Shown: piece by piece, positions 45,743 to 57,215 of the stretch
Numbering within the stretch: the first letter of the stretch is position 1
How the letters are laid out: each line of letters starts with the position of its first letter
Assembly (NCBI GenBank): GCA_963932145.1
Contig: OZ010571.1
Coordinates: forward strand, 155,201,789 to 155,265,788
Direction of reading: 5' to 3'
Length of the DNA stretch: 64,000 bases
Origin: Acanthosepion lycidas
Lineage: Eukaryota > Mollusca > Cephalopoda > Sepiida > Sepiidae
Made by a program: the position numbers and the translations under genes
Notes under the pieces: generated by a model
Told to the model about the DNA's origin: nothing
What the model saw: the letters and a program-made list of their open reading frames with translations, nothing else
Databases searched by the model: none

Positions 45743-46577
45743 ACGAAAATATTATTTTGTTTCAGAAGTAGCGATCAACCATTGAAGAGATTAAAAGAAT
45801 TACATTCAACTCTGAAGCGACATACTGGCCAAATTTGATTAATCACGCATAAAACTGAGGTTGCTAACCTGCGTTTGCAGAAGGTTTTTCAGTTAATGAG
45901 CTGTAAGAGATTTTAATGAATGGAACAAGATTGGAGTTGCCGAATTTATCTGTATACTGCAAACTGTGAAAAGAGCAGTTAAATGAACTACTGAAGCTTC
46001 ACAAATTGTATATAGGCAAGAAGCATGGGACAGACACTCAAACTAGTGTGTCATCAAATAATACCTTCCTTTACTTCAATGGGAAATTATACTGAACAAT
46101 TTAGATATATTATAATGCAATTTATCTGTACATATATAAAGGACAGTTGTTTTTATGTATTTGTGCGTGTCCGGTTAAAACTAAAAAACTAAAATAATTA
46201 ACCACAATAAAAACAACCCTTTTAGAAAAAATCTTTATATATACAAGTACAAATTTAACGGCGAAACATAGGTGCGAAAAACATTTTTGTAGTTTATAAA
46301 TACCAGACGTTATGGGTTGAACGGATTTAATCACTCGTTGAAAAAGGCACCCCTACTCTACCTTAACTTCTTTTAAAAAGTAACTCATATTTTGATACAA
46401 TAGTTGTCAGTGAAAATGTATACCCTACTACCCCTTGACAAAATGATTGAATTTCTCTGTAGCCTTAGAAACTAATATTAAGAATGTATGTGCTTATAAA
46501 ACTCAGTACATTTAAAAAAAGGTTATTACAAAATTCGCTTGAAAATGAAACAGGACTAGGGACTTTAATTTAATTTC
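45743..46577. other. Unassigned AT-rich stretch
   Basis: No supported gene. Confidence 0.4.
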
Positions 46578-46646
46578 TATAATTGAATTTGTAGTTTTTA
46601 CCTTGTTTTTGAAACATTCTAATATATCTATATTTTCGAAACATGG

Positions 46647-46708
<62 letters not shown>

Positions 46709-46869
46709 CCATGTTTCGAAAATATAGATATATCATTAGGTTGGTGCAAAAATAATGACGTAATAATGTCGTTTTTTGACGTAAACGTCAAAAAACGACA
46801 TTATTACGTCATTATTTTTGCACCAACCTAATACAATGTTTCGAAAACAGAAGGTAAAAACTACAAATT

Positions 46870-46875
<6 letters not shown>
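46578..46875. repeat. Nested palindrome around (TA)n, split by a MITE
   Basis: An outer arm (about 46580-46620, 'gaatttgtagtttttacc') pairs with 46850-46873. An inner arm (about 46620-46648, 'atattttcgaaacatggt') pairs with 46707-46733. The centre is (TA)n at 46649-46706. The MITE at 46736-46831 separates the right inner and right outer arms. Confidence 0.85.
46736..46831. mobile_element. Palindromic mariner-like MITE 3 (96 bp)
   Basis: TTAGGTTGGTGCAAAAATAA at the left, its complement at the right, TA on the right flank (CA on the left). It is a near-perfect hairpin centred on 'gacgtaaacgtc'. Confidence 0.92.

Positions 46876-46930
<55 letters not shown>
46871..46930. repeat. (TA)n microsatellite
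   Basis: About 30 TA units just outside the palindrome. Confidence 0.97.
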
Positions 46931-46933
<3 letters not shown>

Positions 46934-47642
46934 TCAGTATCACGTAAACCACTTTTTAGTACGAAAATTATCGTCGTATGATTTGTAATTTGCGAATATA
47001 TTTTAAAATAAAAACTACGTAATGCATTTTTACGATGCAATCGTTTCGAAATTCTCATAATTAAAAAGTAAAAACGAACTGCAATAATTATTATTTCTGT
47101 TCGTTTTTACTTTAATTCTGCTGATAATTTTGAAACGCTATATGTTTTTTAAAATTTCTATTCTCTTGAACTTATTTCTATATCTATAGTAAATAAAAGC
47201 GTAATTTTAAAAAATGAATATGAAAACAACCAAAGTAAATTTAAAAGAAGCATAATATTAAATATTGAAAAAAGTTTAATATTTATTTATTCAAATATTC
47301 GAAACAAAAATCGTAAAAAACACAACAGAATAAATCCCCGTAGAATTGTCAGTAGCTTTACAATCCAGATAATTCCATGAGCATAGAAATAATTTTTTTC
47401 GATATTTTTAATTGGAAAATTTTGAATAACGTATTTTTATTAACAGGTTTACTTTAAATACACACATTTTGTTTTTATGTTTATGTTGTAGGGATGGTAA
47501 GTAAATATTTCATTCAGCCTGTTTACATAAAATTTTAAAATATGCTGATAATATATTCTGGGTGGGGCTTGAACAGAAGGAAATATTAAAATCATATTTA
47601 TAATACTGGTGTTAATTTGATACACAATATAATTATTTTATT
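46931..47642. other. Unassigned stretch with a small perfect hairpin
   Basis: 47065-47079 (AAAGTAAAAACGAAC) and 47099-47113 are exact reverse complements with a 19-nt loop. Otherwise empty. Confidence 0.6.
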
Positions 47643-47743
47643 AAAGTGAACATTGAAGTCAACACCCAGAGGCGACAGGCTCTTTCATGCTAGACGGAAT
47701 CGTCAGCCTGTCGACTCTGAGTGTTGACTTCAATGCTCACTTT
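47643..47743. repeat. 39-bp hairpin of the fold-back repeat family
   Basis: 47643-47681 and 47705-47743 are reverse complements with only a few mismatches, loop 23 nt. The downstream 47744-47800 ('ctatctctgatattgagc') matches 22.4 and 57.0 kb. Confidence 0.9.
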
Positions 47744-47800
47744 TATACTTACATACGCTCTATCTCTGATATTGAGCAATTTATCCTATAAATATAGCAC

Positions 47801-48737
47801 ACCTTAAAACTAGATTTCTTCATAATTATTTAATTATATAGTGGAATGCCCATCTAATAATTATTTTTTGATTTAAAAAAAAAAATTCTGTTGAAATATT
47901 TGAGTGAGCTCAGTTTACTACATTAATATAACATAAGAAGTCTGTTTTACCATTTAATTGAGATTAATATTTTTTTAAAATTTAGATATTAAATTTTAAA
48001 AATCAATGCAAAAACTAACAAATTATTCTCACGATGCAAAATCGTTTTAAAAAAGCTGGGGTGGGAATCAAAAATGTTACAAAACTATTTAATTTAATTT
48101 TCTAAAAATTATTTATAATTTCAGAAATGTTTTTATTATTAAGAAATAATTTACTAAATTTAAATTTTCAAAAAATATCCATGCCCTATTCGTAAAAAGT
48201 GAGACCTCTAGTTATATTCTTGAGAAGTGTAAGTCTTTGAAATGGCATCAGATTGATTATCAAGACAAATAAATCAACGTGCTATTTAATTTCAACATAA
48301 CAATGAAACCTAAGATAAAGTTATTACTTCCAAGCAACTTCGGCTATGACCTATCATATTGTTTAATATCTTAATCATTGATTAGCGTTTTTTGTAATCT
48401 TTTATAATTTTTACAAAATTTCGATTATCGAGTACAATAAAAATATCGTGATTTATAATTAGAATTCTGGTTTAAATATATTTTTCATTCAATATATCTA
48501 ATGCAAAAAATATCAAATTTATTTGGATTTATTGTTGAAATAGTAAAAGTTGGAAGTCAGTTCGTAAGCAAAAACCTGCGGAAATTAGGTATAGTTGTAA
48601 ATATTTTCAGGTAATTTTCAAACCAAATGGTCAAAAATTGATAAAAGCTATTAATCTAATTCCTGGTATCGGTACCACATCAAACCCCAGCAATGTTGAT
48701 TTTTTTAAATCTGCCTTCTCATAAAAAGGAATATCTA
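47801..48737. other. Unassigned AT-rich stretch
   Basis: No gene or clear repeat. Confidence 0.4.
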
Positions 48738-48758
48738 TCTCTCTATCCACACACACAT

Positions 48759-48817
<59 letters not shown>

Positions 48818-49432
48818 AGGCAGAATGTGTGTGTGTGATAGTAATTTTTGACATTTGATTGCATTTTTTAATTCGAGAGGATACCGGGGGACAGTTATGT
48901 CTTTTCATACCATTTACGTGCAGGAAAAGGCACTTACTCGCTAAAATTTTACTACTGTGCATCGCTGCCCGCAAAAGTTTTCGCGTGGTTTCATCTAAAT
49001 TCGTGCTACTTAAATGCCTTCCTCATCCATCAGTAAGCGAAATTAACATTGCTTCAAATTTCGTTCGTAAGAAGTGTAAAAACGCTTGTATTTTCAACTT
49101 TTGATCAATAAAACTATTTCATATCTCCTGGCCATTTTCTGATTGGCTGACTTTGAGAGAGTGTACTACATCGGTGACGACGTAAATCAAAAATGCAATT
49201 CCTATTTGGGAATAAGGAACTACATAACTTTCATATTTATCAATAAAAAACCCGATACAATAAAGTCGCCAGATACTATTTTGAAACGTCATCCGCCACT
49301 GTGCACTGCTTTGACTAACCCAGCTGGAGGTTAACCAATCGCGTCAACTGTTCAAGTTTGTTGCGAGCTCTTTGGCACGGTTGCAAGCGTTTAACTTTGG
49401 GCCCATCGAATCATACGTGCGAGCAGTTCTCT

Positions 49433-49463
49433 TACGCACGCGTGTGCACGTGCGTACGTACGT
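49433..49463. other. 31-nt perfectly alternating pyrimidine-purine tract with E-box
   Basis: From T49433 to T49463 every base alternates pyrimidine/purine, rich in CG, TG and TA steps, with an internal CACGTG. Such tracts favour Z-DNA. It lies in a CpG-rich region upstream of the Helitron reading frame. Confidence 0.85.
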
Positions 49464-49502
49464 CACCATAGTATGTGCGCTCAAGGTCAACCGGCCAACC
49501 GT

Positions 49503-49515
49503 CTCTTTATAACAT
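49503..49515 (+). promoter_or_regulatory. Possible TATA box of the Helitron gene
   Basis: CTTTATAACA about 365 nt before the ATG, just downstream of the CpG-rich stretch. Position alone supports it. Confidence 0.3.
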
Positions 49516-49872
49516 AACTTGCACGCGTGTTCATACTTCTGCGATTACTGTCCCGCACTTGACCCACTTCATTCGCTTCTTACGGAAACCGCGAGTTGTT
49601 GATTAAGTATCCAAACTGTTTTTTTACTTCTTAGTTATAACTACATCCGTTTCCGCGTTTATCGATTTTACTTCCCAAATTACCTACTAACGTTTTAGAT
49701 TTAGTTGAATTTTTTAAACTTCACTTTTTTGTTTGTTTTCGATCACCTTTTGATACAGTTACATACATTTTTGGGATCCCTCTAACCTGCCTACGTTTAC
49801 ACTACACGTATTTTTTGCACTCAACAAACCTACATACCTTTTATTGCGTTTGCCTTTTTAAAATTGGTTAAA

Positions 49873-50442
49873 ATGCCGCCTAAGAGAAGAAAACTTTTTG
49901 GACGGCGCACGGCTGCTGCCTCCGCTACAAGAGCAGCAAGGGCAAGTAAAACCACAGAGCAAACTTCGTTGCACCTTTCTCAGATGGCCTCGCGCTCTGC
50001 TGCCCGCATCTCCACGGAAAGTACCGCTGAACGGACTGAAAGACTGTCATCAGTAGCATCAGTTATGTCATCACGACGCGCTAGACTTTCAACTGAAGAG
50101 TGTTTAGTAGAGAATTCACAGGGCGCAATACGCGTTTCTAGGTCCAGGGCTTCCGAGTCCCTAACACAGACAATCCTTCGGCGTTTAAGGAATACTAGCG
50201 CTACAGCATGTTCTAGAGCTTTAGAAAGCCCAAGCAAAACACTTCGTGTTGTCTTAGGAATGCTAGGGCTACAGCATCGTCCAGGGTTTAGGAACAACCT
50301 CAACAAACCGCTATTCGTCGTTTAAGAAATTCCAGCGCTACTGCGTCTGCCAGAGCTTTAGAAAGTCCTGTGCAGACTGCTAATCTTCGTTTGAGGAATC
50401 CCAGATCTACTGCGTCCGCCAGAGCTTCAGAAAGCAACAACA
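49873..50442 (+). pseudogene. Helitron protein N-terminal region with ~23-residue repeats
   Basis: ATG at 49873 (AAAATGCC) starts MPPKRRKLFGRR, followed by Arg/Ser/Ala-rich sequence with repeats of the type RLRNxSATASARALESPxQT. Such repeats stand at the N-terminus of many animal Helitron proteins before the Rep domain. The frame stops at 50325 after a shift near 50240; the next frame continues the same repeat three more times up to about 50440. After ESNNN the sequence joins the C-terminal helicase piece. I infer a nuclear, DNA-binding role for the intact protein; this copy is dead. Confidence 0.75.
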
Positions 50443-50610
50443 ATGGCTAAATCACAAGGACAGACGCTCAGTATCGCGGGTCTGCATTTAGGTGGACAGT
50501 GTTTCGCTCATGGACAGCTTTACGTAGGCTGCTCCCGAGTTGGGAGTAAGGATAACGTTTACGTTTACTCTCCAACAAACAAAGTTATTACCTACGCAGA
50601 AGTCCTATAG
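50443..50610 (+). pseudogene. Helitron helicase (Pif1-type) C-terminal segment
   Basis: Opens AKSQGQTLSIAGLHL and continues GGQCFAHGQLYVGCSRVGSK, ending VYSPTNKVITYAEVL and TAG. This matches the Pif1/RecD-type motif VI region (KAQGQTL...FxHGQLYVAxSRV), here with Ser for Ala at QGQ's left neighbour. It is the last ~55 residues of a Helitron protein. The rest of the helicase and the Rep domain were deleted between 50442 and 50443. Confidence 0.85.
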
Positions 50611-51549
50611 CCCATTGTCGGTCACGTTTAAACGCAATGTACACATCTTTATGTCAGCTGCATCGTAGGTTCCTTCATTTTTTTTAACCCGGTTTATTTA
50701 AAGTTCGTCGTAGTATCCACTTGCCATTACTAAGACATTTCATTAAAGGTTGTCTTGCTCACCAGATGCTCCCTTATCGCTTAAACCGCACCATAGCTGC
50801 ATTCGCACTTACATATCGACCATGTAACCATATTCAGTTGCAACGCAAAACCAATACATGAGAAGGTGGATTCGTTTAATTCTCAGAGAAGTCGAGTGCG
50901 TCCACACAATTCAGGCCACAGCAAAAGAAGTGGGATAATAAAAGAATAGCAACATGTAGAGTTATAATATGCATTCTCTGCTGTGCACAGTTGGTGTGTT
51001 TCTCCCCTTACCATAATGGCTGCTTTAGGTAACGTCACGTACGCTTCATGCTCGCCTCAACTGGCTATTAAAAACTACAAAAAAATTTGTGCCACTTACA
51101 AGTACTCGCCCCGGCACCATCCCATATTTCTGTTATATGGTTCTGTTTGCGGTAATGGCAGGCACCGTCTTTTGGGCAAAAGTCGCGTCTATCTTTCACG
51201 CTATTGCGTTTTACTAGGTTAACCATCCCATCGGAATACAAAGCCAACTGCCACAACTCACCAAAAACTTCCTAAGGCCCGTGTTCCTATTGAACTTGGC
51301 AACTTTTAATTGAAGGTGCCTTAGTAATGGCAAACTGCTGATGCTACCATGGCTTTCCATTGCTTCCTTTTAAGCCTTAGAATTTTTCTTCCGTTGTGCT
51401 GATGAATACCGACAACTAGTGTACATTACAATTTTTTTTCTAGTTCTACTAGACTTCAGCCTTACATGCATGTACAAAATGAGTATAGCGGTTATGACAT
51501 TCCATTCAGAGGAAATTTACTCCCGGTTAACGTCGGGGTTTACTGCTAG

Positions 51550-54500
51550 TTAAAATAATAAGAAAACCTTGCAAATATTTAAATGGCCCTTTCAGAAAGT
51601 CTTTGTGTATAAAAATATGAATTAAGCGGATGAATAAAAATCCCTAAATTTTTTTTATCATTGAAAACCCAGACGACTCACTAAATAACGGAAATATGCA
51701 TTTGTTAGCAGACACCCCAACCTCTCCTAATCTGTCCTTACATTCTTATCTGTGATGTATCAGAGAATTACCAAATCTGTATAACATTTTTTTATCACGC
51801 TCGCATATCAGTGCAGCGTTGGCCACAGGGGTTCACTTTCTGGGGTTTGCATTAAATGCGTGTGAATTAGCGAAACATTAGGAGTTGGGGGGATATAGAA
51901 CTGATATTTGTTAAACATTTCATCCCAATCAAATCGATTATAATGCTAGCGAGGTCAATAAACAAATAAGAATCAAAGAAACAGATAACGATGATTGACA
52001 TTTCATTTAAACTTTTGAAGATCGTATTAGACAGGTAAGCAGGAAGCCGGAAGAGAGTTCCATAAGTGAGAAGAGCGAGAGAAGAAACAATTAGCATATA
52101 ACATCTATAACTAGCAATTTCAAGAGATTAGCTTCTAGGTCTTATAGTTTCATAGTTGAAATTGTTATTTGTAACCAGCGATGTAGCGAGAGCTATATTG
52201 GTTGTCTGCTAGGTGAGATGCTTAAGCAATTTGGAATTAATTAGACCTTCTACCACTTTGCTAAATTAGAGGCGGAACCCTAATAGGAAGATAGTTTAAA
52301 GGGTCAGACGCTTAGCCAGAATTCTTAAAAACGTTAACTACAGAAGTGGATTTCGAATGACCTGGAAAGCAAGAAAAGTATGTCATCTATTGTAAAGCTT
52401 GGAAACGAGAGGGGCCAGTTCAGTCGCACATTTCTTAGAATAACTGCAGTCATACGATCGAGTCATCATGTTTTGTGGGGACTAAGATGATAGCGGAAAA
52501 TATGGGCGGAATTATATGTGTATCACACAGGGGAGACTTAGGTGTAAATGAAAAATTAGATAAAGATACTTCTGATGAACTGAGAGTAGCATTCAAAATG
52601 AATTTGCGAGAAATGCATTCAGCATTATTGGTAAAAAAAATAGCATTTCAAATTGAGAAGAGGGACTGAATTATTACACTTATTTAAGACATGCTTAAAG
52701 AACCGCTCGTGGTCACGAGAACCAAGCTTGCGAGAGACTATATGTTGCCTCGACCTATCAGTGAACAACAACTGAGCCTCTTTGAGGACTTGTTTACACT
52801 TATTACTGAAACAAAGACATTACTTTGGTATAGCCCGAGAAAGTTATTTCTGTTAGCTATAGTGGCTGAACAGACAGATATGGACTATGGAGAAAATTGT
52901 GATATTATCTGGTCTTTATGAGAAGTAACAAAATTCTCAATGTCGACTTCAACTAAAGAAGAAACTTCAGAGGTACTATTTTCAGACAGAGGTCTTAAGA
53001 TTTTATTCCAAGGGACATCGCGAAAAAAAAAATCGAAATGAATTCCGATAAGTACTTTAGAAGCACAAATAAGTCATGGTACTAAGGAACTTGTGTCTAA
53101 TAGACGAGTCAAAGGGATTATCAGTAGGTACTACAGCGTGGTCTGAAATACCAAGAGCTCAGCACTGCAAAGCACAATAATCGAGCAAGCAGACATCTTG
53201 GTTAGAATAATAAAGGTAGCAATTAAGGAAGTCAACTATTTGACATTGATCAATAAATTGTGCAATAAATTTATCAAATACAGTGATTCTCACAGTTGGA
53301 TGTAAAAAAGGAGCCATTTCCGTTCTGCCATATATTTTGTCTAATATGTTACAATCTTTAGGTAAAGAGGAGCGATAAAAGAAAACCGATAGCTAACAGC
53401 GTCGAGTGTCGAAAACATATCTTCCGGCTACTCAAGAGCATATTCCCTGGCCATTGGAAGATTTCCCCTAAATTTTTCCCCAAGGTCCGGCGTGTGTACC
53501 CTAGAATTCTTTCTATAAACAGGATGATTTACTGGAAGTAGTAAAGGTAGAAAGCTTTAAATTAATCTCTCAGAGCTCTAAGATGCAGTTATAGGAAATT
53601 TTAAAATGAAAAAAGCCAATAATAATTGTTATCCTTCATGGCCTAGAACAATACAAAATGACCAGAAGGCGGTTAAAACTTTAACAGAATGTGGTCCCGG
53701 AGGTGCTTGCATAGACATCCATCCATAATCTACATTGAATTGTAAAAACCCTGACGTTATGCGACTTAAATTTTGATGACAAAATTCTCTCTTTAAAAGT
53801 TCGACACTTACCCCCCTTTGACCAATTAATGAACGTGAAATTCACACTAGCATATAATTGAAATTTAAAGAGAAAATACATTTTTCCGAATATATTATCA
53901 AAATATAGAAAGAAGTGAGTAGAACGGCGTAATAATTGAAAGGATTTAGATTGAATCGAAATATAATCATTTACGAATGCAAAGGCAAATTGAAAACGAA
54001 AAATATCTGGACGCGATGATATAATCCTTATTTTCTTATTGAATTATTATTTTCTTATTCAATTACAGAAAAACAAATCCTAAAATATGACAGTTTCTTG
54101 ACAGTTGCCTGATGAGTACAAGGATGTTCTAGTTGATAAAACAGAAAAGATATATTCTGTTCTCAAATGATGACCTATGGAGAACAATTACAAATAATTA
54201 CAGGCCTGTAACATGCCTACTTGTATTGAAGAATAGTTCCGTAAGAGAATTTACAGGATAACTATACTACTTGACAGAAAATCAAAGACTGAAGAATGGA
54301 AAGCTCATCGAAATAGATTGCGTTAAAAGTGGCATGTCATAGGGGAACTCATTATTAGCATTGCTTATCATTAAACTTAATGCTTAACTGCATTTACGAA
54401 ATGTTTGAAGATATGAATTTAATTGTCACGTGTAAAACCCAATCCAATATGCAGAAATCGTAGTAGTAATCTCAGTATCATCATAGTGGGTATATTTCTT

Positions 54501-54940
54501 GCACAGATATCACTGTGCTAAACTAGGTTAGGTTTCTTGGTATCAATGATGCAAGGGAACGGAAATATAACTTCTAAATAAGCGATTTAAAAGTTTTTTT
54601 ATATAATTTGAGACAATTTAAAAAGGAATCTAAAAGAACAAAATTTCTCAGTTGTGTTCTCCTTTTCTTAAAAACAGTTTCTTTTAATTTTGACAATTAT
54701 TTTTATAATTGTTCTCATGCTGGCAAGACGACATGAGCGTCACGTTCTGGGTATGACGATAAACTACATCCGACAGCAAGGCCTCTGATCAGGAGGTTTC
54801 GATGAGCGTGGAACCACCTCTTAATTGCTAATATCCTCAGGTCCACCTTGACACGGGTTGGTAGCGCCTCTTAGGGTCCGAGCTATGGGTAAATAGTTAA
54901 CCACAACAAAAGTGGTCAACACAATAGAGTTTAATACTAG
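51550..54940. other. Long unassigned stretch
   Basis: Short plus-strand frames at 52475-52669 and 52691-52921 have mixed composition but no recognised motif. 54720-54890 is GC-richer and may be a SINE or LINE 3' part. No gene is supported. Confidence 0.35.
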
Positions 54941-54949
54941 CAATATTTC

Positions 54950-55065
54950 TTTTGGAAAAAATATTATCAGCGATACATTTTTGAATAAAAAATAATATTA
55001 CCAGCAATATATTTTTGGAAAAAATTACGAACAATACATTTTTTGAGAAAAAAAGTATCAGCATT
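54950..55065 (+). repeat. Degenerate minisatellite, four ~30-nt units
   Basis: Variants of 'agcaatatttttggaaaaaatattatc' and 'gcgatacatttttgaataaaa' alternate about four times. Confidence 0.65.
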
Positions 55066-55823
55066 GATTTTGTTCGGCATTAAATAACCCATTGAGGTGA
55101 TGATATGCCGTAAAACAAAATAAATTAAACCATATGTGCCAATGCAGATGGATTCAAATATTTCTCAGACTTAATAGTTTCTTGGATAAGCTCAACAGCC
55201 ATTCACCAGACGATGACGTGTCTGATCGCATTAGTTATAAGTATTTAATAAATGTAGACTAGAAGTATGAGAAATATCGCGTGGAATTAATTCAACTTCA
55301 AAAGAATTAAATATAAAACAATACATAGAAGATTACAGTTTTAACGTTAAATTCCGATTTGCGTGTGGCCTGTTATCAAGTTGCATAGCCAAATTAGAAA
55401 TTATCTTTCAAAATTTACAAGGTAGAATAACAAGAATAAAAATAAAATATGGCTTACATTTCTTTCATACAATTGTCTGGGAATAAAATATTATGCAAAG
55501 CCTTTAATGAAGAAACATTTTACATAGAACAATAGAAAGTTGACCCTGACGATCCATATAGGTGAAACCCAAGTAGGTTTCACTGGCTCTTTAGGTTCAT
55601 ATTTAGGTTTGCTCTACTTAGTGTATTGAGCACTTTACGTAGTTACTTTTGCTTTACTCGTTTTGGAGGGTTTTTTTCTTGGGAATCTGAACTTGAATTC
55701 TGGACGATTGTTTTCGCCTCAATTTAATGGCCTTAGTTCTTTCTTTTTTATCCCTTATTTTCCCTTCGGCATTGGTTTCTTCAATTACAAGCCAAAATAC
55801 CTAAGGTTTTTTCAAACGTGTAC

Positions 55824-55825
<2 letters not shown>
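55066..55825. other. Unassigned stretch
   Basis: No supported gene. 55560-55630 contains short tandem 'taggttt' words. Confidence 0.4.
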
Positions 55826-55904
<79 letters not shown>

Positions 55905-56570
55905 GGTAAAAGTGAAATCTAAAGTCATTCAGAAGCGACAGACAGTTTCAGGCTAAAGGCAATCACCAGGAAACATGCGTGGTGGTTTTTCTCCATTATT
56001 TGTATATATACCTGTCAGTGGGGCATTGTGGGTAGTTTATTCTAACGATTATTTTGGCGGGAGTGGTTCGTTAATTTGTTTATTTATTTATTTAGATTAA
56101 TTTATTTTAATGTCTTTTTCTTTTATTTATTTTGATTTCTTCTTTTCAGTTTTCGATTTTTAAGTAACGTAGTAAAGATTTTGAGAGGAGTCTGATCGTT
56201 TATTTAGTAGTTTGTTTAGTCTGGGAAGGTAGCTATAGCTATTTGTTCCTCCAAACAGAGTTTGCAGGTTTTGGATAGATTGTTGTAGTGTATTCTGACG
56301 GTTATTTTGGCGGGAGTGGGTTGTTAATTTCTTTATTATTTACTTTATTTGGATTAATTTATTTACTTGTTTTTGCTAATTTATTTTATTCTATTTATTT
56401 TTATTTATTCTTTTCAGCTTTTCGATGTTTAAGTAAGGTAGTAAAAATTTGTTTTCGTGTCTGCATCTTGAAATGAGTTCTGGGCGTTTATTTCGTAGTT
56501 TTTGGTCTGGGAAAGTAATTATAGCTATTTTTCCACCAAGCAGAATTTGCAGTTTTTTCAATTGATTGTT
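55826..56570 (+). repeat. Third copy of the inverted-repeat arm, with its own tandem duplication
   Basis: (TA)n (about 55826-55860) passes into (TG)n. 55905-56280 then follows the right arm at 35313-35640 ('gtgggtagtttattctaac', 'tttggcgggag', 'agctatagctatttgttcc'). 56281-56565 repeats the last ~250 nt once more in tandem. Several ~20-nt differences mark it as older. Confidence 0.8.
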
Positions 56571-56579
56571 ATAAGCCGA

Positions 56580-57045
56580 TGTTCTTTTCCTTATTTGCTA
56601 TGATATTTTGTGCGATTTGCGTTTTGTTTTTAATATACTTGGAAAGCTTTGCCCTGTTCGCGTATTTGCTATTTGTGAAAGAGGTTTTGTGTGAATAGTT
56701 TCTTTGTTTCCAGGATCCTTCAATTATTTCTATGGCTTGGTATATTACATTGTTTTGTAAGTTTATTGTTTTGTGGGATTAATTAGTTCGGGTGGTTTCT
56801 CGATAGTTTTTCCTGTTGTGGCTTTTTTTAAAATTATTTGTGTCATGTTCTCGGTCCAAATGTAACTGATTTTTACTGTGTTTTTGTTGAATATTTTGTG
56901 GTGAATGCTTGATTCTGGGAAGTGTCTGCGTAAGAGTTTGTTGAATATTTTTCCTACGTTTGTTTTTTACGTTTTTGCTGTACGGACTGTTGACTTCAAT
57001 GATCACTTTTATATTTACATATGCTCTATCTCTGATATTGAGCAC
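56580..57045 (-). pseudogene. Penelope-type GIY-YIG C-terminal fragment
   Basis: On minus, about 56740-56640 reads GSWKQRNYSHKTSFTNSKYA followed by LSKYIKNKTQIAQN, matching the part after the YIG motif in Penelope-like nucleases. Upstream (57045-56779) is a Lys/Asn-rich linker-like frame. No RT is attached. Confidence 0.5.
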
Positions 57046-57084
57046 TTTATCCCATAACTATAGATTACCTTTAAACTATAGTTA

Positions 57085-57149
<65 letters not shown>

Positions 57150-57215
57150 CCTGTATATATATATATGCGTGTGTGTATTTATATATATATATATGTGTGT
57201 ATGTGTGTGTATAAA
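56985..57215 (+). repeat. Fold-back-type repeat end and (TA)n/(TG)n tracts
   Basis: 56985-57060 matches 47720-47800 and the minus strand of 22.4 kb. TA tracts follow at 57088-57147, then mixed TA/TG. Confidence 0.85.

Larger units (their letters stand above)
48738..51549 (+). mobile_element. Helitron with internally deleted Rep/helicase gene
   Basis: The 5' end is near TCTCTCTATCC, followed by CA, TA and TG tracts and AAGAGGCAGAATGTGTG, which is similar to the other Helitron. The 3' end has a decayed hairpin CCCGGTTAACGTCGGGG and then CTAG (51546-51549) before T. It carries the N-terminal coding repeats and the C-terminal helicase segment, but not the Rep HUH domain or the helicase core. Length 2.8 kb against 6 kb or more for autonomous relatives. 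Confidence 0.78.
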
